A DNA stretch of 64,000 bases. Origin: Bacteroidetes bacterium B1(2017). GTDB lineage: Bacteria; Bacteroidota; Bacteroidia; UKL13-3. Each line of letters begins with the position of its first letter. Positions within the stretch are counted from its first letter, which is position 1. The stretch covers positions 744,001 through 808,000 of the forward strand of contig NKJG01000001.1 of assembly GCA_002256395.1 (NCBI GenBank), written 5' to 3'. A program made the position numbers and the translations under genes. This document shows positions 33,786 to 42,320 of the stretch, in pieces. Under the pieces are notes generated by a model. The model was given only the letters and a program-made list of their open reading frames with translations. It was not told where the DNA came from and did no database searches.

Positions 33786-34343
33786 ATGAATGAGGCAGAA
33801 ACAAATAACCCCTGGACAACACTTAATACAAAAAGTGCATACCAAAATCCATGGATTGAGATTGAACATCACGATGTACTAACTCCTGCCGGAAACCCTG
33901 GCATTTATGGCGTTGTGAAGTTTAAAAATTTAGCTATTGGAATTATTCCTTTAGACAAAGATAATTACACTTGGATAGTTGGACAATATAGGTACCCGCA
34001 TAAAAAATATAGCTGGGAAATTCCCGAAGGTGGTGGACCAATTGGCATCGATCCTTTAGATTCTGCCAAGCGCGAACTACTAGAAGAATGTGGCATTATA
34101 GCCACTAATTGGGAGCTTATTTTAGAAATGGATTTAAGCAACTCGGCCACTGATGAACGAGCGCTTTTATATGTGGCAAGAGACTTAAGTTTTACTCATT
34201 CTGAACCCGAAGAAACGGAAGATTTACAAGTAAAGAAAATCCCATTTTCAGAACTCTTTGAACGGGTTATGGATGGAAGCATAACAGATGCTATGACCGT
34301 TGGTGCCGTGCTAAAATTGCAGCATTTGTTAAATAGAAAATAA
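33786..34343 (+). CDS. NUDIX hydrolase (ADP-ribose pyrophosphatase-like)
   Basis: The 185-residue protein carries a NUDIX box at residues 82-104: GGGPIGIDPLDSAKRELLEE followed by CG. The REL-x-EE core (96-101), which binds the catalytic metal, is intact, but the first Glu of the consensus Gx5E is replaced by Ile88. The surrounding plan (YGVVKFKNLAIGIIPLD, QYRYPHKKYSWEIPEGG) resembles ADP-ribose/sugar-nucleotide pyrophosphatases. I start it at the ATG at 33786; TACTTTG just upstream (33773-33779) resembles a shortened -7 element. The exact substrate is unknown. Confidence 0.88.
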   Translation: MNEAETNNPWTTLNTKSAYQNPWIEIEHHDVLTPAGNPGIYGVVKFKNLAIGIIPLDKDNYTWIVGQYRYPHKKYSWEIPEGGGPIGIDPLDSAKRELLEECGIIATNWELILEMDLSNSATDERALLYVARDLSFTHSEPEETEDLQVKKIPFSELFERVMDGSITDAMTVGAVLKLQHLLNRK

Positions 34344-34364
34344 AGTAAAGAAGACTCAAAAAAA

Positions 34365-34892
34365 CTACTCGTGGTGTTCGTGTCCTTCTTCTACAGGTGG
34401 AGGAGCGCTGCCGTTTTCCTCTTCAAGTTTTTGTTTAAGTGCCAAATGATTTTCTTTGGCCCAGCTTATTAATTCGCCTTTTTGAGCATCACTTAAAATG
34501 GCATCTTTATGAATTAAGGTAAACGAACTTAATGGCATCTCCCCTTCCTCTACTTGCTCTGCAATCTCTTCTAATTTGTGCGCCTGACGTTTTAATTTAT
34601 ACGTCTTAAACTCACTAAAATTCAACTCTTCTTTACCTTCATTTACATGATATTGCATCCAAAGGCCAATAGGTTGAATTTTAGTATACCAAGGATAGGT
34701 AGTATGATTACTATGACAATCATAACAACTCTTTTCTAAGGTTTGCTGCACACTTGCAGGCACAGTAATAGCTTGTGTAATATCATTAACTCCACTAGCA
34801 GATCCTTCATTTTTGCTTGGTTGAACAAATTGTAAAACCACTAAAACAGCAACTAATACAAGTGCAATTTTCTTGAAAAGAGATGAGTTCAT
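34365..34892 (-). CDS. Haem-binding domain protein (Haem_bd family)
   Basis: This 175-residue protein has an N-terminal membrane segment (KKIALVLVAVLVVLQFV) that could be an anchor or signal. The domain following it contains one c-type haem motif C56-x2-C59-H60 in KSCYDCHSNHTTYPWY, the pattern of the Bacteroidota Haem_bd family. The rest (GLWMQYHVNEGKEELNFSEF, EEGEMPLSSF) matches that family; the C terminus is His/Glu-rich. It probably acts as a periplasmic mono-haem protein in electron transfer or sensing. It starts 1 bp after the transketolase C-subunit stop and is co-transcribed with it. Confidence 0.82.
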   Translation of the reverse strand: MNSSLFKKIALVLVAVLVVLQFVQPSKNEGSASGVNDITQAITVPASVQQTLEKSCYDCHSNHTTYPWYTKIQPIGLWMQYHVNEGKEELNFSEFKTYKLKRQAHKLEEIAEQVEEGEMPLSSFTLIHKDAILSDAQKGELISWAKENHLALKQKLEEENGSAPPPVEEGHEHHE

Positions 34893-34893
34893 T

Positions 34894-35847
34894 TTATTTA
34901 CGTTTTAAAACAGCTTTTACTGCTTCTACAATGTTAACACTTTCTAAGCCGTATTTTTTCATTAAATCATCCGGAGTACCACTTTCACCAAAGCTATCAT
35001 TAACAGCTACCATTTCTACTGGAGTAGGTAATTTACGGGCCAATAACTGACAAATACTATCTCCTAATCCACCATTCATTTGGTGCTCTTCGGCTGTTAC
35101 CACACAACGAGTTTTAGAAGCTGATTTTAATACCGCTTCTTCATCTAATGGTTTAATGGTATGGATGTTTATAATCTCTGCATCAATTCCCATCTCGGCT
35201 AAGGCATGTCCAGCTTCAATAGCTTTCCAAACTAAATGCCCTGTAGCAAAAATACTTACATCGGCCCCTTCATTAATCATTAAGGCTTTTCCAATTTCAA
35301 ACTTGCCATCTGCTTCTGTAAAATTAGGTACCGCTGGGCGGCCAAAACGTAAATAAACCGGACCGTCATAATTGGCAATAGCAATAGTTGCGGCTTTGGT
35401 TTGGTTATAATCACATGGATTAATTACCACCATTCCTGGCAACATTTTCATTAATCCTAAATCTTCTAATATTTGATGTGTGGCACCATCTTCGCCTAAT
35501 GTAATACCAGCATGTGAAGCACAAATCTTTACATTTTTTCCGCTATACGCAATTGATTGACGAATTTGATCATACACTCTACCTGTACTAAAATTTGCAA
35601 AAGTACCTGTAAATGGAATCCAGCCGCCAATGGTCAATCCAGCTGCCACACCCATCATATTGGCTTCGGCAATACCTACCTGAAAAAAGCGCTCAGGATG
35701 ATCTTTTTGAAACGCATCCATTTTTAAGGAGCCAGTTAAATCGGCACATAAGGCTACAACTTTGGGATTAGTTTTTCCTAACTCAGATAATCCTGCGCCA
35801 AACCCGCTGCGGGTGTCTTTTACATTTTGAACGTCGAACTTTTTCAT
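34894..35847 (-). CDS. Transketolase, C-terminal subunit
   Basis: The 317-residue protein covers the pyrimidine-binding and C-terminal domains of transketolase: GIAEANMMGVAAGLTIGGW, the ISHAG-like ICASHAGITLGEDGATHQ, and the C-terminal regulator-like fold ending SFGESGTPDDLMKKYGL. Its N-terminal partner lies at 37.3-38.1 kb. Split transketolases are well known in bacteria and archaea; the two chains form one TPP enzyme of the pentose-phosphate pathway. Unusually, a VWA-domain gene sits between the two subunit genes on the same strand. Confidence 0.94.
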   Translation of the reverse strand: MKKFDVQNVKDTRSGFGAGLSELGKTNPKVVALCADLTGSLKMDAFQKDHPERFFQVGIAEANMMGVAAGLTIGGWIPFTGTFANFSTGRVYDQIRQSIAYSGKNVKICASHAGITLGEDGATHQILEDLGLMKMLPGMVVINPCDYNQTKAATIAIANYDGPVYLRFGRPAVPNFTEADGKFEIGKALMINEGADVSIFATGHLVWKAIEAGHALAEMGIDAEIINIHTIKPLDEEAVLKSASKTRCVVTAEEHQMNGGLGDSICQLLARKLPTPVEMVAVNDSFGESGTPDDLMKKYGLESVNIVEAVKAVLKRK

Positions 35848-35896
35848 TCTTTTTCTTTTATAGGTTCAAACCATTGCTGGTTTAATTTTGGTATTA

Positions 35897-37270
35897 TTAA
35901 TTTAGTGACATATTGGTTGCTACTCCGCTATTTATTTTAAACACGCGCTCAAAGGTATGGCTACTTCTAGTTGCTCCCTTAGATCGATATACAATTTTAT
36001 ATTCGCCTGGTTGCATTACAATGGTATGCGTTCGTCTTTCAACGGGTAGCTTATAAACCCAACTTTGCTCATTGCGTATCATTTGATAGATGTCGGCATA
36101 ATAATCTTGCAACTGGCAATTTACAATAAGCTTGCCTGGTTGTGGCAATTGTAAAGTAGTGGTATAACTTTGATCTACACTTACCTCCCGCACCATTCTT
36201 GGAATACATAAAATTTCAATATCGTATTTGCCAACAAGGTATTTCTCCTTGGTATTTGCATCCTGCACATTTATGGTTTTAGGCGAGTTTTTTTGCCTTA
36301 CAATAAATTGCAAATTAGGGTAATTTGTTAAGCCATCTACCTTTACCATTAATTGTCCTTGAGGAGCGTCAACCCCAATAATGGTGTGCTTTCCAGGCGC
36401 CACATCAATGTTTTCTTTTACCACTGGAGGTAAGGTATGAACCACCATGCGATATCTAAAAACTGGGTCTAAATTTATGGTATCTGGATTGCCCCTTTCA
36501 TTTATGGTATGCATATAGTTATACATCAACATTCCAGAATTCATATCGTAAAAACTCATATCCACATTTGATTCTGTTGGCTTACTATACACATCCAATA
36601 AATTAACCTGGGCAGTGGTATTATTTAAGGCTTGTGAGATAACTATTTTCAAAGCATCATCAAACCCTTTTTCTGTATTGGCATCGTAATAACGACCTAC
36701 GCATTCAAACGCCTTTCTAAATTCATCGGTTGAACCAATTCCAATAATAAAGGGTTTTAAAATTACACCCTGACTTTGCAAGGCTTCCGAAACGGCACAT
36801 GGATCGCCATCACATTCTTCTATACCATCTGTAATTAAAATAATTACGTTCCTTGTATACGGCTCCTTTGGAAAATCATATGCCGATTGCAACAATGAAT
36901 GAGCTATTAAGGTTGTTCCTTTGGGATTAATTGTTGCTAATCGCTTTTTAACCTCGGCAAAATTATTGGCTCTAAACGGAACCTCTAAGCGAGTATCTCT
37001 GCAATTGCGCGCATTAGGTGGCGAGGTGTGGCCATAAACACGTAAGGCAATTTCTAGATTCTTTTGCCCGGCAATGCTATCAATGGTTTTGTTTAAAAGT
37101 CGTTTGGCAATATTAATCCTACTATCTGTTTCCATGCGGGCATACATGCTTCCGCTGGCATCCAATAAAAAAAGTATGCGTGTTTTAATTGGCCTTGGCG
37201 TTTGAGCCAAAGCCCTTTCACCGGCTAGGGTAAAAAGTAGTAAAACAAGAACTAATTTTAGTTTACGCAT
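35897..37270 (-). CDS. Exported VWA-domain protein between transketolase subunits
   Basis: The 457-residue protein has a signal peptide (MRKLKLVLVLLLFTLAGERALAQ) and a von Willebrand factor A domain (~30-210) with an intact metal-ion motif DASGS at 37-41 and a later Asp in LITDGIEECDGD. The rest (~220-457) is beta-rich without a recognised domain. It lies 18 bp after the N-terminal transketolase gene and 49 bp before the C-terminal one, so the three are probably one transcript. VWA proteins often bind other proteins through a metal-dependent site. What it binds, and why it sits here, cannot be told from sequence. Confidence 0.85.
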   Translation of the reverse strand: MRKLKLVLVLLLFTLAGERALAQTPRPIKTRILFLLDASGSMYARMETDSRINIAKRLLNKTIDSIAGQKNLEIALRVYGHTSPPNARNCRDTRLEVPFRANNFAEVKKRLATINPKGTTLIAHSLLQSAYDFPKEPYTRNVIILITDGIEECDGDPCAVSEALQSQGVILKPFIIGIGSTDEFRKAFECVGRYYDANTEKGFDDALKIVISQALNNTTAQVNLLDVYSKPTESNVDMSFYDMNSGMLMYNYMHTINERGNPDTINLDPVFRYRMVVHTLPPVVKENIDVAPGKHTIIGVDAPQGQLMVKVDGLTNYPNLQFIVRQKNSPKTINVQDANTKEKYLVGKYDIEILCIPRMVREVSVDQSYTTTLQLPQPGKLIVNCQLQDYYADIYQMIRNEQSWVYKLPVERRTHTIVMQPGEYKIVYRSKGATRSSHTFERVFKINSGVATNMSLN

Positions 37271-37288
37271 GAAACGATTTGCAAAAAT

Positions 37289-38140
37289 TTAGTAGTCGGC
37301 CAAAGTGGTTTTTAATTGCGAAAGGGCATTTTCTAGCTCGGCATCATTAGGAGCAACACCATGCCATTTGTGACTTCCCATCATAAAATCTACTGGGTAT
37401 CCCATTTCGGTTTTCATCACAATAAATACCGGTTTGCCTTTACCTGCCAAGTTTTTGGCTGCAGCCATGGTATCCAAAATATTCTGAACATCGTGGCCAT
37501 TCATATGAAGTATTTCCCAACCAAATGCTTTTAACTTATCGGCAATATCATCGCCTAAGCCCATTACTTCGCGGGTTGAACCGTCTATTTGCTGACCATT
37601 ATAATCGATGGTAACAATTAAATTATCAATTTTTTGGTGAGCTGCATACATAAAGGCCTCCCAGTTTTGCCCTTCTTCAATTTCTCCATCGCCCATTAAA
37701 GCAAAAACTAAACTGTTATCCTTATTTAGCTTTTTAGCCAAAGCCGCGCCACAGGCAACTGATACGCCCTGACCCAAAGAACCAGAGGCTACGCGTACAC
37801 CTGGAAGATGCTCATGTGTAGTTGGATGTCCTTGCAAACGAGTGTTTAAACGGCGAAACGTTTTTAACTCCTCCACTTGAAAATACCCGGCGCGAGCCAA
37901 AGTGCTATAAAATACCGGCGAAATATGTCCGTTCGATAAAAAGAACACATCTTCACCAGTTCCATCCATGTTGAAATTGGTATTGTGGTTCATCACATGA
38001 AAGTATAAGCTGGCCAAAAAATCGGCACAACCGAGGCTACCACCTGGATGCCCGCTTTTACAACCGTGAACCATACGGAGAACGTCTCTCCTAATTTGTG
38101 TAGCTAAATTGCTGATTTCTTGCGCGCTAAGTTGCTTCAT
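37289..38140 (-). CDS. Transketolase, N-terminal subunit
   Basis: The 283-residue protein is the pyrophosphate-binding half of a split transketolase. The TPP motif begins GDGEIEEGQNWEAF and reaches IVTIDYNGQQIDG; earlier, HGCKSGHPGGSLGCADFL and SNGHISPVFY match the family. With the C-terminal chain at 34.9-35.8 kb it would form a complete pentose-phosphate-pathway enzyme. It heads the minus-strand unit tktN-VWA-tktC-haem protein. TACTTTCG on the minus strand at 38168-38175 is a candidate -7 element ~24 nt before the transcribed ATG. Confidence 0.94.
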   Translation of the reverse strand: MKQLSAQEISNLATQIRRDVLRMVHGCKSGHPGGSLGCADFLASLYFHVMNHNTNFNMDGTGEDVFFLSNGHISPVFYSTLARAGYFQVEELKTFRRLNTRLQGHPTTHEHLPGVRVASGSLGQGVSVACGAALAKKLNKDNSLVFALMGDGEIEEGQNWEAFMYAAHQKIDNLIVTIDYNGQQIDGSTREVMGLGDDIADKLKAFGWEILHMNGHDVQNILDTMAAAKNLAGKGKPVFIVMKTEMGYPVDFMMGSHKWHGVAPNDAELENALSQLKTTLADY

Positions 38141-38167
38141 GAAAAGAAATTTTTTGTGATGAGAATG

Positions 38168-38175
38168 CGAAAGTA
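38168..38175 (-). promoter_or_regulatory. Putative -7 element for the transketolase operon
   Basis: Minus-strand TACTTTCG matches TAnnTTTG at 7 of 8 positions and implies a ~24-nt leader before the ATG at 38140. The same octamer precedes pgk, another carbon-metabolism gene. Confidence 0.45.
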
Positions 38176-38300
38176 CAAATGATTTGTGAGTAATAAAACC
38201 AATGTGCCCTCTTTGTTGACAATGCAGTATATTGTTTTGCCAGATTAAACGTTAGAAATGCTAATCTAGCTCAATTTCAACAAACTAATTTTAAAAAAAT

Positions 38301-39074
38301 ATGCTGAACCAACACCAAGCTAGGAGTAATTGGACCATTATACTTGGAAGTGTTTGCCTTCTATTTTTGAATTTCACTGGCCAAACGAATTTTTTATCAG
38401 AGCAAAAAAAATTCGAACGAGTAAGAATCTCCTTTACCGAAAAAGAGGCCTTGGTTCAGACCGCCTTAAAAAATAAGCACCTTACCAGTACTAATTTTAA
38501 CTTATTACTAATTGCCTACAAAGCCGAAGGAATTTTGGAGCTTTATGTAAAGGCAAAAAACAAAAGTGCGTATTCCCTATTAACTCACTATTCAATTTGT
38601 GCTTCATCGGGGCATTTGGGACCAAAACGCAGGTACGGCGATGCGCAGGTGCCAGAAGGATTTTACCAGATAAATAGATTTAACCCAAGCAGTAATTATT
38701 ATTTATCTTTAGGCTTAAATTATCCTAACCAAGCAGATAAATTAAAAAGCTCAGCTAGCAATTTAGGTGGGGATATTTTTATACATGGCTCGTGTGTAAC
38801 CATAGGGTGTATGCCTTTAACTGACGATAAAATAAAGGAAGTTTACCTCTATGCCATTCTAGCAAAAAACAATGGCCAAGAGAAAATTCCAGTGTATGTT
38901 TTTCCTTATCGTATGAACAATGAAAATCAAAAAGAATATGCTAGTACTTATAGAAACTATCCCGAACTAGTATCGTTTTGGAAGAACTTAAAAACGGGTT
39001 ATGATAGGTTCAAAACGAACTCACAAGAATTAAACGTGAGTGTAAATAGGGAAGGTGAGTATACTTTTAATTAA
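38301..39074 (+). CDS. L,D-transpeptidase family (YkuD/YafK-like) protein
   Basis: The 257-residue protein has a hydrophobic N-terminal segment (WTIILGSVCLLFLNFTG), likely a signal peptide or anchor. The YkuD catalytic signature is complete: His162 and Cys170 in FIHGSCVTIGCMPLTD. Related stretches such as VPEGFYQINRFNPSS place it in the murein L,D-transpeptidase branch that includes E. coli YafK. Such enzymes act on peptidoglycan or on protein-peptidoglycan links in the periplasm. It stands alone, ending 3 bp before a strong terminator shared with the convergent lipoprotein gene. Confidence 0.88.
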   Translation: MLNQHQARSNWTIILGSVCLLFLNFTGQTNFLSEQKKFERVRISFTEKEALVQTALKNKHLTSTNFNLLLIAYKAEGILELYVKAKNKSAYSLLTHYSICASSGHLGPKRRYGDAQVPEGFYQINRFNPSSNYYLSLGLNYPNQADKLKSSASNLGGDIFIHGSCVTIGCMPLTDDKIKEVYLYAILAKNNGQEKIPVYVFPYRMNNENQKEYASTYRNYPELVSFWKNLKTGYDRFKTNSQELNVSVNREGEYTFN

Positions 39075-39076
39075 AA

Positions 39077-39115
39077 AAAAAAGAGGCCTCTCACTAATGC
39101 GAAGGCCTCTTTTTT
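39077..39115. terminator. Strong bidirectional intrinsic terminator
   Basis: An inverted repeat AGAGGCCT (39082-39089) / AGGCCTCT (39103-39110), extended by A-runs and T-runs on both sides, forms a 13-bp stem around a 13-nt loop. Flanking A- and T-tracts allow it to work in both directions, serving the L,D-transpeptidase (+) and the lipoprotein (-) genes. Confidence 0.92.
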
Positions 39116-39134
39116 ATGTATTGGTGAGTACTAA

Positions 39135-39689
39135 TTACAGAGCACCCATTAACCAAAAGATTAACCCAATTAGGAAAATTACACCACCAACAGTAGCAAT
39201 TATCCAACCTAAACTACCTAGGACTAAACCAATAATAGCTCCAATTAGCCAAACAATTAAACCAATAATCATCCAACGTTTTCCATCAACATCTACCGAA
39301 GTTGATTTTTGAACTTCTTTTTTCAAGTTCTTAACCAATTCTTTGGTTGATTGAATGGCTTTAAACTTACTACCTGCATGAGCTTTACTGCCACCATTAG
39401 GAACCAGGCTTTGAATTTCTTTTTGAGCTGGAGCCAATTTAGGATCAACTTGTGGTGCTTGAGGTGCAATAGCCAATTCTGGCGCAGTTGCTGGAGGAAC
39501 CACAGGAAGTGTAATTGTTTCTGGAACCTTTGATTCAATTTCTTTAGTAGGTTCAGCTTTTTTAATTTTTGCTACTTCTGTATCAACCTTTACCTTTTTG
39601 CGGTACGAATACATTTGATTGCTACATGATGAAACAAATAAAATTGCTCCTAAAGCTAGGACTGAGGATAATAGTTTAATTCTTTTCAT
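39135..39689 (-). CDS. Small lipoprotein with two C-terminal membrane segments
   Basis: The 184-residue protein begins with a lipoprotein signal peptide whose lipobox ends at Cys22 (LFVSSCSNQ). A low-complexity Pro/Ala/Glu/Lys linker (~30-100) follows, then a Lys/Ser segment. Two adjacent hydrophobic helices close the protein (MIIGLIVWLIGAIIGLVLG and WIIATVGGVIFLIGLIFWLM), rich in Gly and Ile. A lipidated N terminus with a membrane-embedded hairpin is a recurring design in Bacteroidota envelope proteins, but I know of no assigned function. It ends into the shared terminator. Confidence 0.75.
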   Translation of the reverse strand: MKRIKLLSSVLALGAILFVSSCSNQMYSYRKKVKVDTEVAKIKKAEPTKEIESKVPETITLPVVPPATAPELAIAPQAPQVDPKLAPAQKEIQSLVPNGGSKAHAGSKFKAIQSTKELVKNLKKEVQKSTSVDVDGKRWMIIGLIVWLIGAIIGLVLGSLGWIIATVGGVIFLIGLIFWLMGAL

Positions 39690-39787
39690 ATAATTTTTTA
39701 ATAATACCCAAATATAGAAAGGAAAATCTAAAAAAAAATAGAATGTTTTTTATTCCCTACTTTAGTTGGTAAACAAAAACAAGTTGC

Positions 39788-40588
39788 TTAATTTTTTTCT
39801 GCTACCAGCCCATAAACCATTGGAATCTTATCTTCCAAATGCTGAATGCGATATCGCTTTGGCTCAAGCTCAACTGTACCTGCAAAACAATTATAGGGCG
39901 AGTAATTAAACTCTTGAAATTCTTTCAGTGCTAATCCATTAGTAAGCAAACTTGTTAACACTTCAGCTATTCCATGGTTCCAGCAAACATATTCCTGAAC
40001 CAACTCTGCCTCTCTATTGGTATAGGTTCCAGATTCTGTTTCTACTATTGGGCCCGTATTAAAATAATTGTATCCAATGGTTCTAAAGCTATCGTCAAAC
40101 ATCCAAACAACAGGATGAAATTCTACAAATACAAACTTGCCATTAGGTTTTAAAAAACTTGAAATAACGTTTGCCCACTTCGTTAAATCGGGCAACCAAC
40201 CAATAGTTCCATAACTAGTAAAAACTAGATCAAATTGATCTGTTAAAACAGCAGGCAAATCATACACATCACAACAAATAAACGTTGGTTCGAACCCAGC
40301 CTTCTTTGCTAACTCCCTAGCTTTAGCAATGGACACATCCGATAAATCAACGCCTGTTACTTTTGCTCCCATGCGTTGCAAGGAAATAGAGTCCTGCCCA
40401 AAATGACATTGAAGGTGAAGAATGCTTTTTCCTTTTATATCTCCTAATAAATTCAATTCAATAGAATTTAAAGAGCTCTTTCCATTTAAGAAGGAAGGAA
40501 CATCATAAAATTCGGATTCAACATGAATTTCCGTTCTCTTATTCCAGGAGTTCTTATTGATTGCTAAATAGTCTTTTTCGGGATTCAT
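39788..40588 (-). CDS. Class I SAM-dependent methyltransferase
   Basis: The 266-residue protein shows the class I methyltransferase plan: motif I as SILHLQCHFGQDSISL near residues 55-70, the acidic strand end TGVDLSDVSIAKA, and motif IV-like FDLVFTSYGTIGWL. The substrate is unknown; the overall look is that of a small-molecule methyltransferase. It is the last gene of a four-gene minus-strand unit and overlaps the preceding acetyltransferase by 1 bp. Confidence 0.85.
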   Translation of the reverse strand: MNPEKDYLAINKNSWNKRTEIHVESEFYDVPSFLNGKSSLNSIELNLLGDIKGKSILHLQCHFGQDSISLQRMGAKVTGVDLSDVSIAKARELAKKAGFEPTFICCDVYDLPAVLTDQFDLVFTSYGTIGWLPDLTKWANVISSFLKPNGKFVFVEFHPVVWMFDDSFRTIGYNYFNTGPIVETESGTYTNREAELVQEYVCWNHGIAEVLTSLLTNGLALKEFQEFNYSPYNCFAGTVELEPKRYRIQHLEDKIPMVYGLVAEKN

Positions 40589-41061
40589 TAAGAGTGTGTG
40601 TTTTCATTGTATACCATATCATAGCGATGCATTCCTGGGGCGTAAAAATTTTCACTTAATTTAATTGTATTGAACCCATATTTTCCAAAGAAGCCCATTG
40701 AAAACTGAGTAGTATCAATATATATGGGCCTACCTGGGTAAATCAATTTTATTTGATCCAATCTATATTTAAGTAAGTGCTTTCCAAAATCCTTTTTGTG
40801 AAAGTCTTTATGAACCAAGCCCCAAGCCAAGGTAATTACATCATCTCCATACCTATCTCCAAAACCGCCACAAGCAATAATTTTCGAGTCCAATTCAAGC
40901 ACAAAATAATACGTCTTATTGACTGTTCCTTTTGTGTGAAAGGTATCTAGAAAAGTGTCAAAGTCGTTCACCTCAGATTCGGTAAAAAACTCAGGTACAT
41001 TGCTACAAAAGGCATTCATGCACTCTTGCTTATCAATAGTAGTATAAGGTCTAATAATCAT
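40588..41061 (-). CDS. GNAT-family acetyltransferase
   Basis: The 157-residue protein has a GNAT core. The acetyl-CoA loop reads HKKDFGKHLLKYRL, a variant of RxxGxGxxLL in which the usual first Arg is replaced, followed by the C-terminal element FFGKYGFNTI. It overlaps the TPR membrane protein gene by 1 bp upstream and the methyltransferase by 1 bp downstream, so all are co-translated. Substrate unknown. Confidence 0.78.
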   Translation of the reverse strand: MIIRPYTTIDKQECMNAFCSNVPEFFTESEVNDFDTFLDTFHTKGTVNKTYYFVLELDSKIIACGGFGDRYGDDVITLAWGLVHKDFHKKDFGKHLLKYRLDQIKLIYPGRPIYIDTTQFSMGFFGKYGFNTIKLSENFYAPGMHRYDMVYNENTHS

Positions 41062-42317
41062 TAGTAGTTGTTATCTCTTCGTATCACAATAAAATTAACT
41101 AAAAACTGAAAGGCAATAAAGCCAAACATAAAAACTACAGAGAACCAATTCATAAGGTTATTGGTTAAAACCGTAATTAAAATAGCTAACAAGCCAACAA
41201 ACGCCAAGCCTATGGCATATAAAGGTATGGCCCATTTATAGTTGGTAGGTGAAAATACCGAACTAAGCGGAACCATCATGGCTAAACCATAAAAGGCAAT
41301 AGGAATATAAATATCTTCCTTTAAAAGTAAGTAGAGAAGTATCCCTACTAAAAAAATTCCGAGGCTTACCGCAACAAAATTAGAGCTTAGTTTCTCCTTT
41401 CTATCTAGTAAATATTTGCCATAGATATTAAACCTCAAAAACAAATTGCTAATAGGTGTAATTACCCATGTAGAAAAGGCAAACAGAGCTAGTATAAAAA
41501 CAAGAGGAACCAAAAAAGGTTGCCACGCTTCATTGGCTATAGCAATATTTTTAAGTGCTTTTGTTCCAAAATATAAAACTAAAATAACACCCCATTGGTA
41601 TTTGGCGGTTAAATTTCCCATCCAAAATGAATAGTTTAAAAACATTCTATAAATAGGATTTGTAGCCTTAATTGCCTCCAACATTCCAGCTTGAGCATAC
41701 TCGAAATTTGGGTCGCTTTGAAGCGCTTCTTTAAAATGAATGAGCGCTTTTTTTGGATTGCCATTCTCTAATAATCCCCATCCATAATTAGCATGTGTAT
41801 AGGCATTATTTGGGTCTTCTCTTAAAGCACCTTCAATGGTTTGAAAAGATTCTTCCGCTCTGTTCAGCTTAAGTAATGCTTTACTTCTTACGTTAATGGC
41901 TAAAATATTTTCGGCATCTAAGGCCAAGGCATTATTTGCCTCCACAAGAGCCTCATCAAACTTTTTATAGGTTAATTTAATACTTGCTAGTAAGGCAAAA
42001 TAATGTGCTTCATGTGGTTCTATTGCAATTGCTTGCAAGATGCTCTTCTCTGCTTCTTTAAAATTGTTGGCTTGAATGTCTACTCTTGCCTTCACAAAAA
42101 AAAGATGTGCTTCATCGGGGGCTAATCCAATGGCAGAATTTATTATTTCGTATGCCTTCTCCGTATCATCTATCTGTAAATATACTTCAGCCAAAAGCGA
42201 TAAGAGGTGTATGTCCGTTGGGTTCTCAGCAAGCAAGTCCTTAATTATTCTCTCCGCATCGGCATATTTGCTTTGTTGAAGAAGAATTTCAATTTTCGAA
42301 ATTCGAATATCGTCCAT
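41061..42317 (-). CDS. TPR protein with C-terminal membrane helices
   Basis: The 418-residue protein begins with tetratricopeptide repeats over ~1-215 (for example KIEILLQQSKYADAERIIKD, AIGLAPDEAHLFFVKARVD, ALREDPNNAYTHANYGWGLL). The C-terminal half (~240-415) holds five or six hydrophobic helices (ILALFAFSTWVITPISNLFL, LGIFLVGILLYLLL, AIGLAFVGLLAILITVLT). The TPRs would face the cytoplasm if the N terminus is inside. The gene begins 3 bp after the AAA ATPase that also carries TPRs, suggesting a membrane receptor working with that ATPase (inference). Confidence 0.8.
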   Translation of the reverse strand: MDDIRISKIEILLQQSKYADAERIIKDLLAENPTDIHLLSLLAEVYLQIDDTEKAYEIINSAIGLAPDEAHLFFVKARVDIQANNFKEAEKSILQAIAIEPHEAHYFALLASIKLTYKKFDEALVEANNALALDAENILAINVRSKALLKLNRAEESFQTIEGALREDPNNAYTHANYGWGLLENGNPKKALIHFKEALQSDPNFEYAQAGMLEAIKATNPIYRMFLNYSFWMGNLTAKYQWGVILVLYFGTKALKNIAIANEAWQPFLVPLVFILALFAFSTWVITPISNLFLRFNIYGKYLLDRKEKLSSNFVAVSLGIFLVGILLYLLLKEDIYIPIAFYGLAMMVPLSSVFSPTNYKWAIPLYAIGLAFVGLLAILITVLTNNLMNWFSVVFMFGFIAFQFLVNFIVIRRDNNY

Positions 42318-42320
42318 ATG

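Noticed and set aside
39077..39115. Palindrome as an operator or recombination site
   Set aside because: The flanking A/T tracts and its place between two convergent genes fit a bidirectional terminator better.
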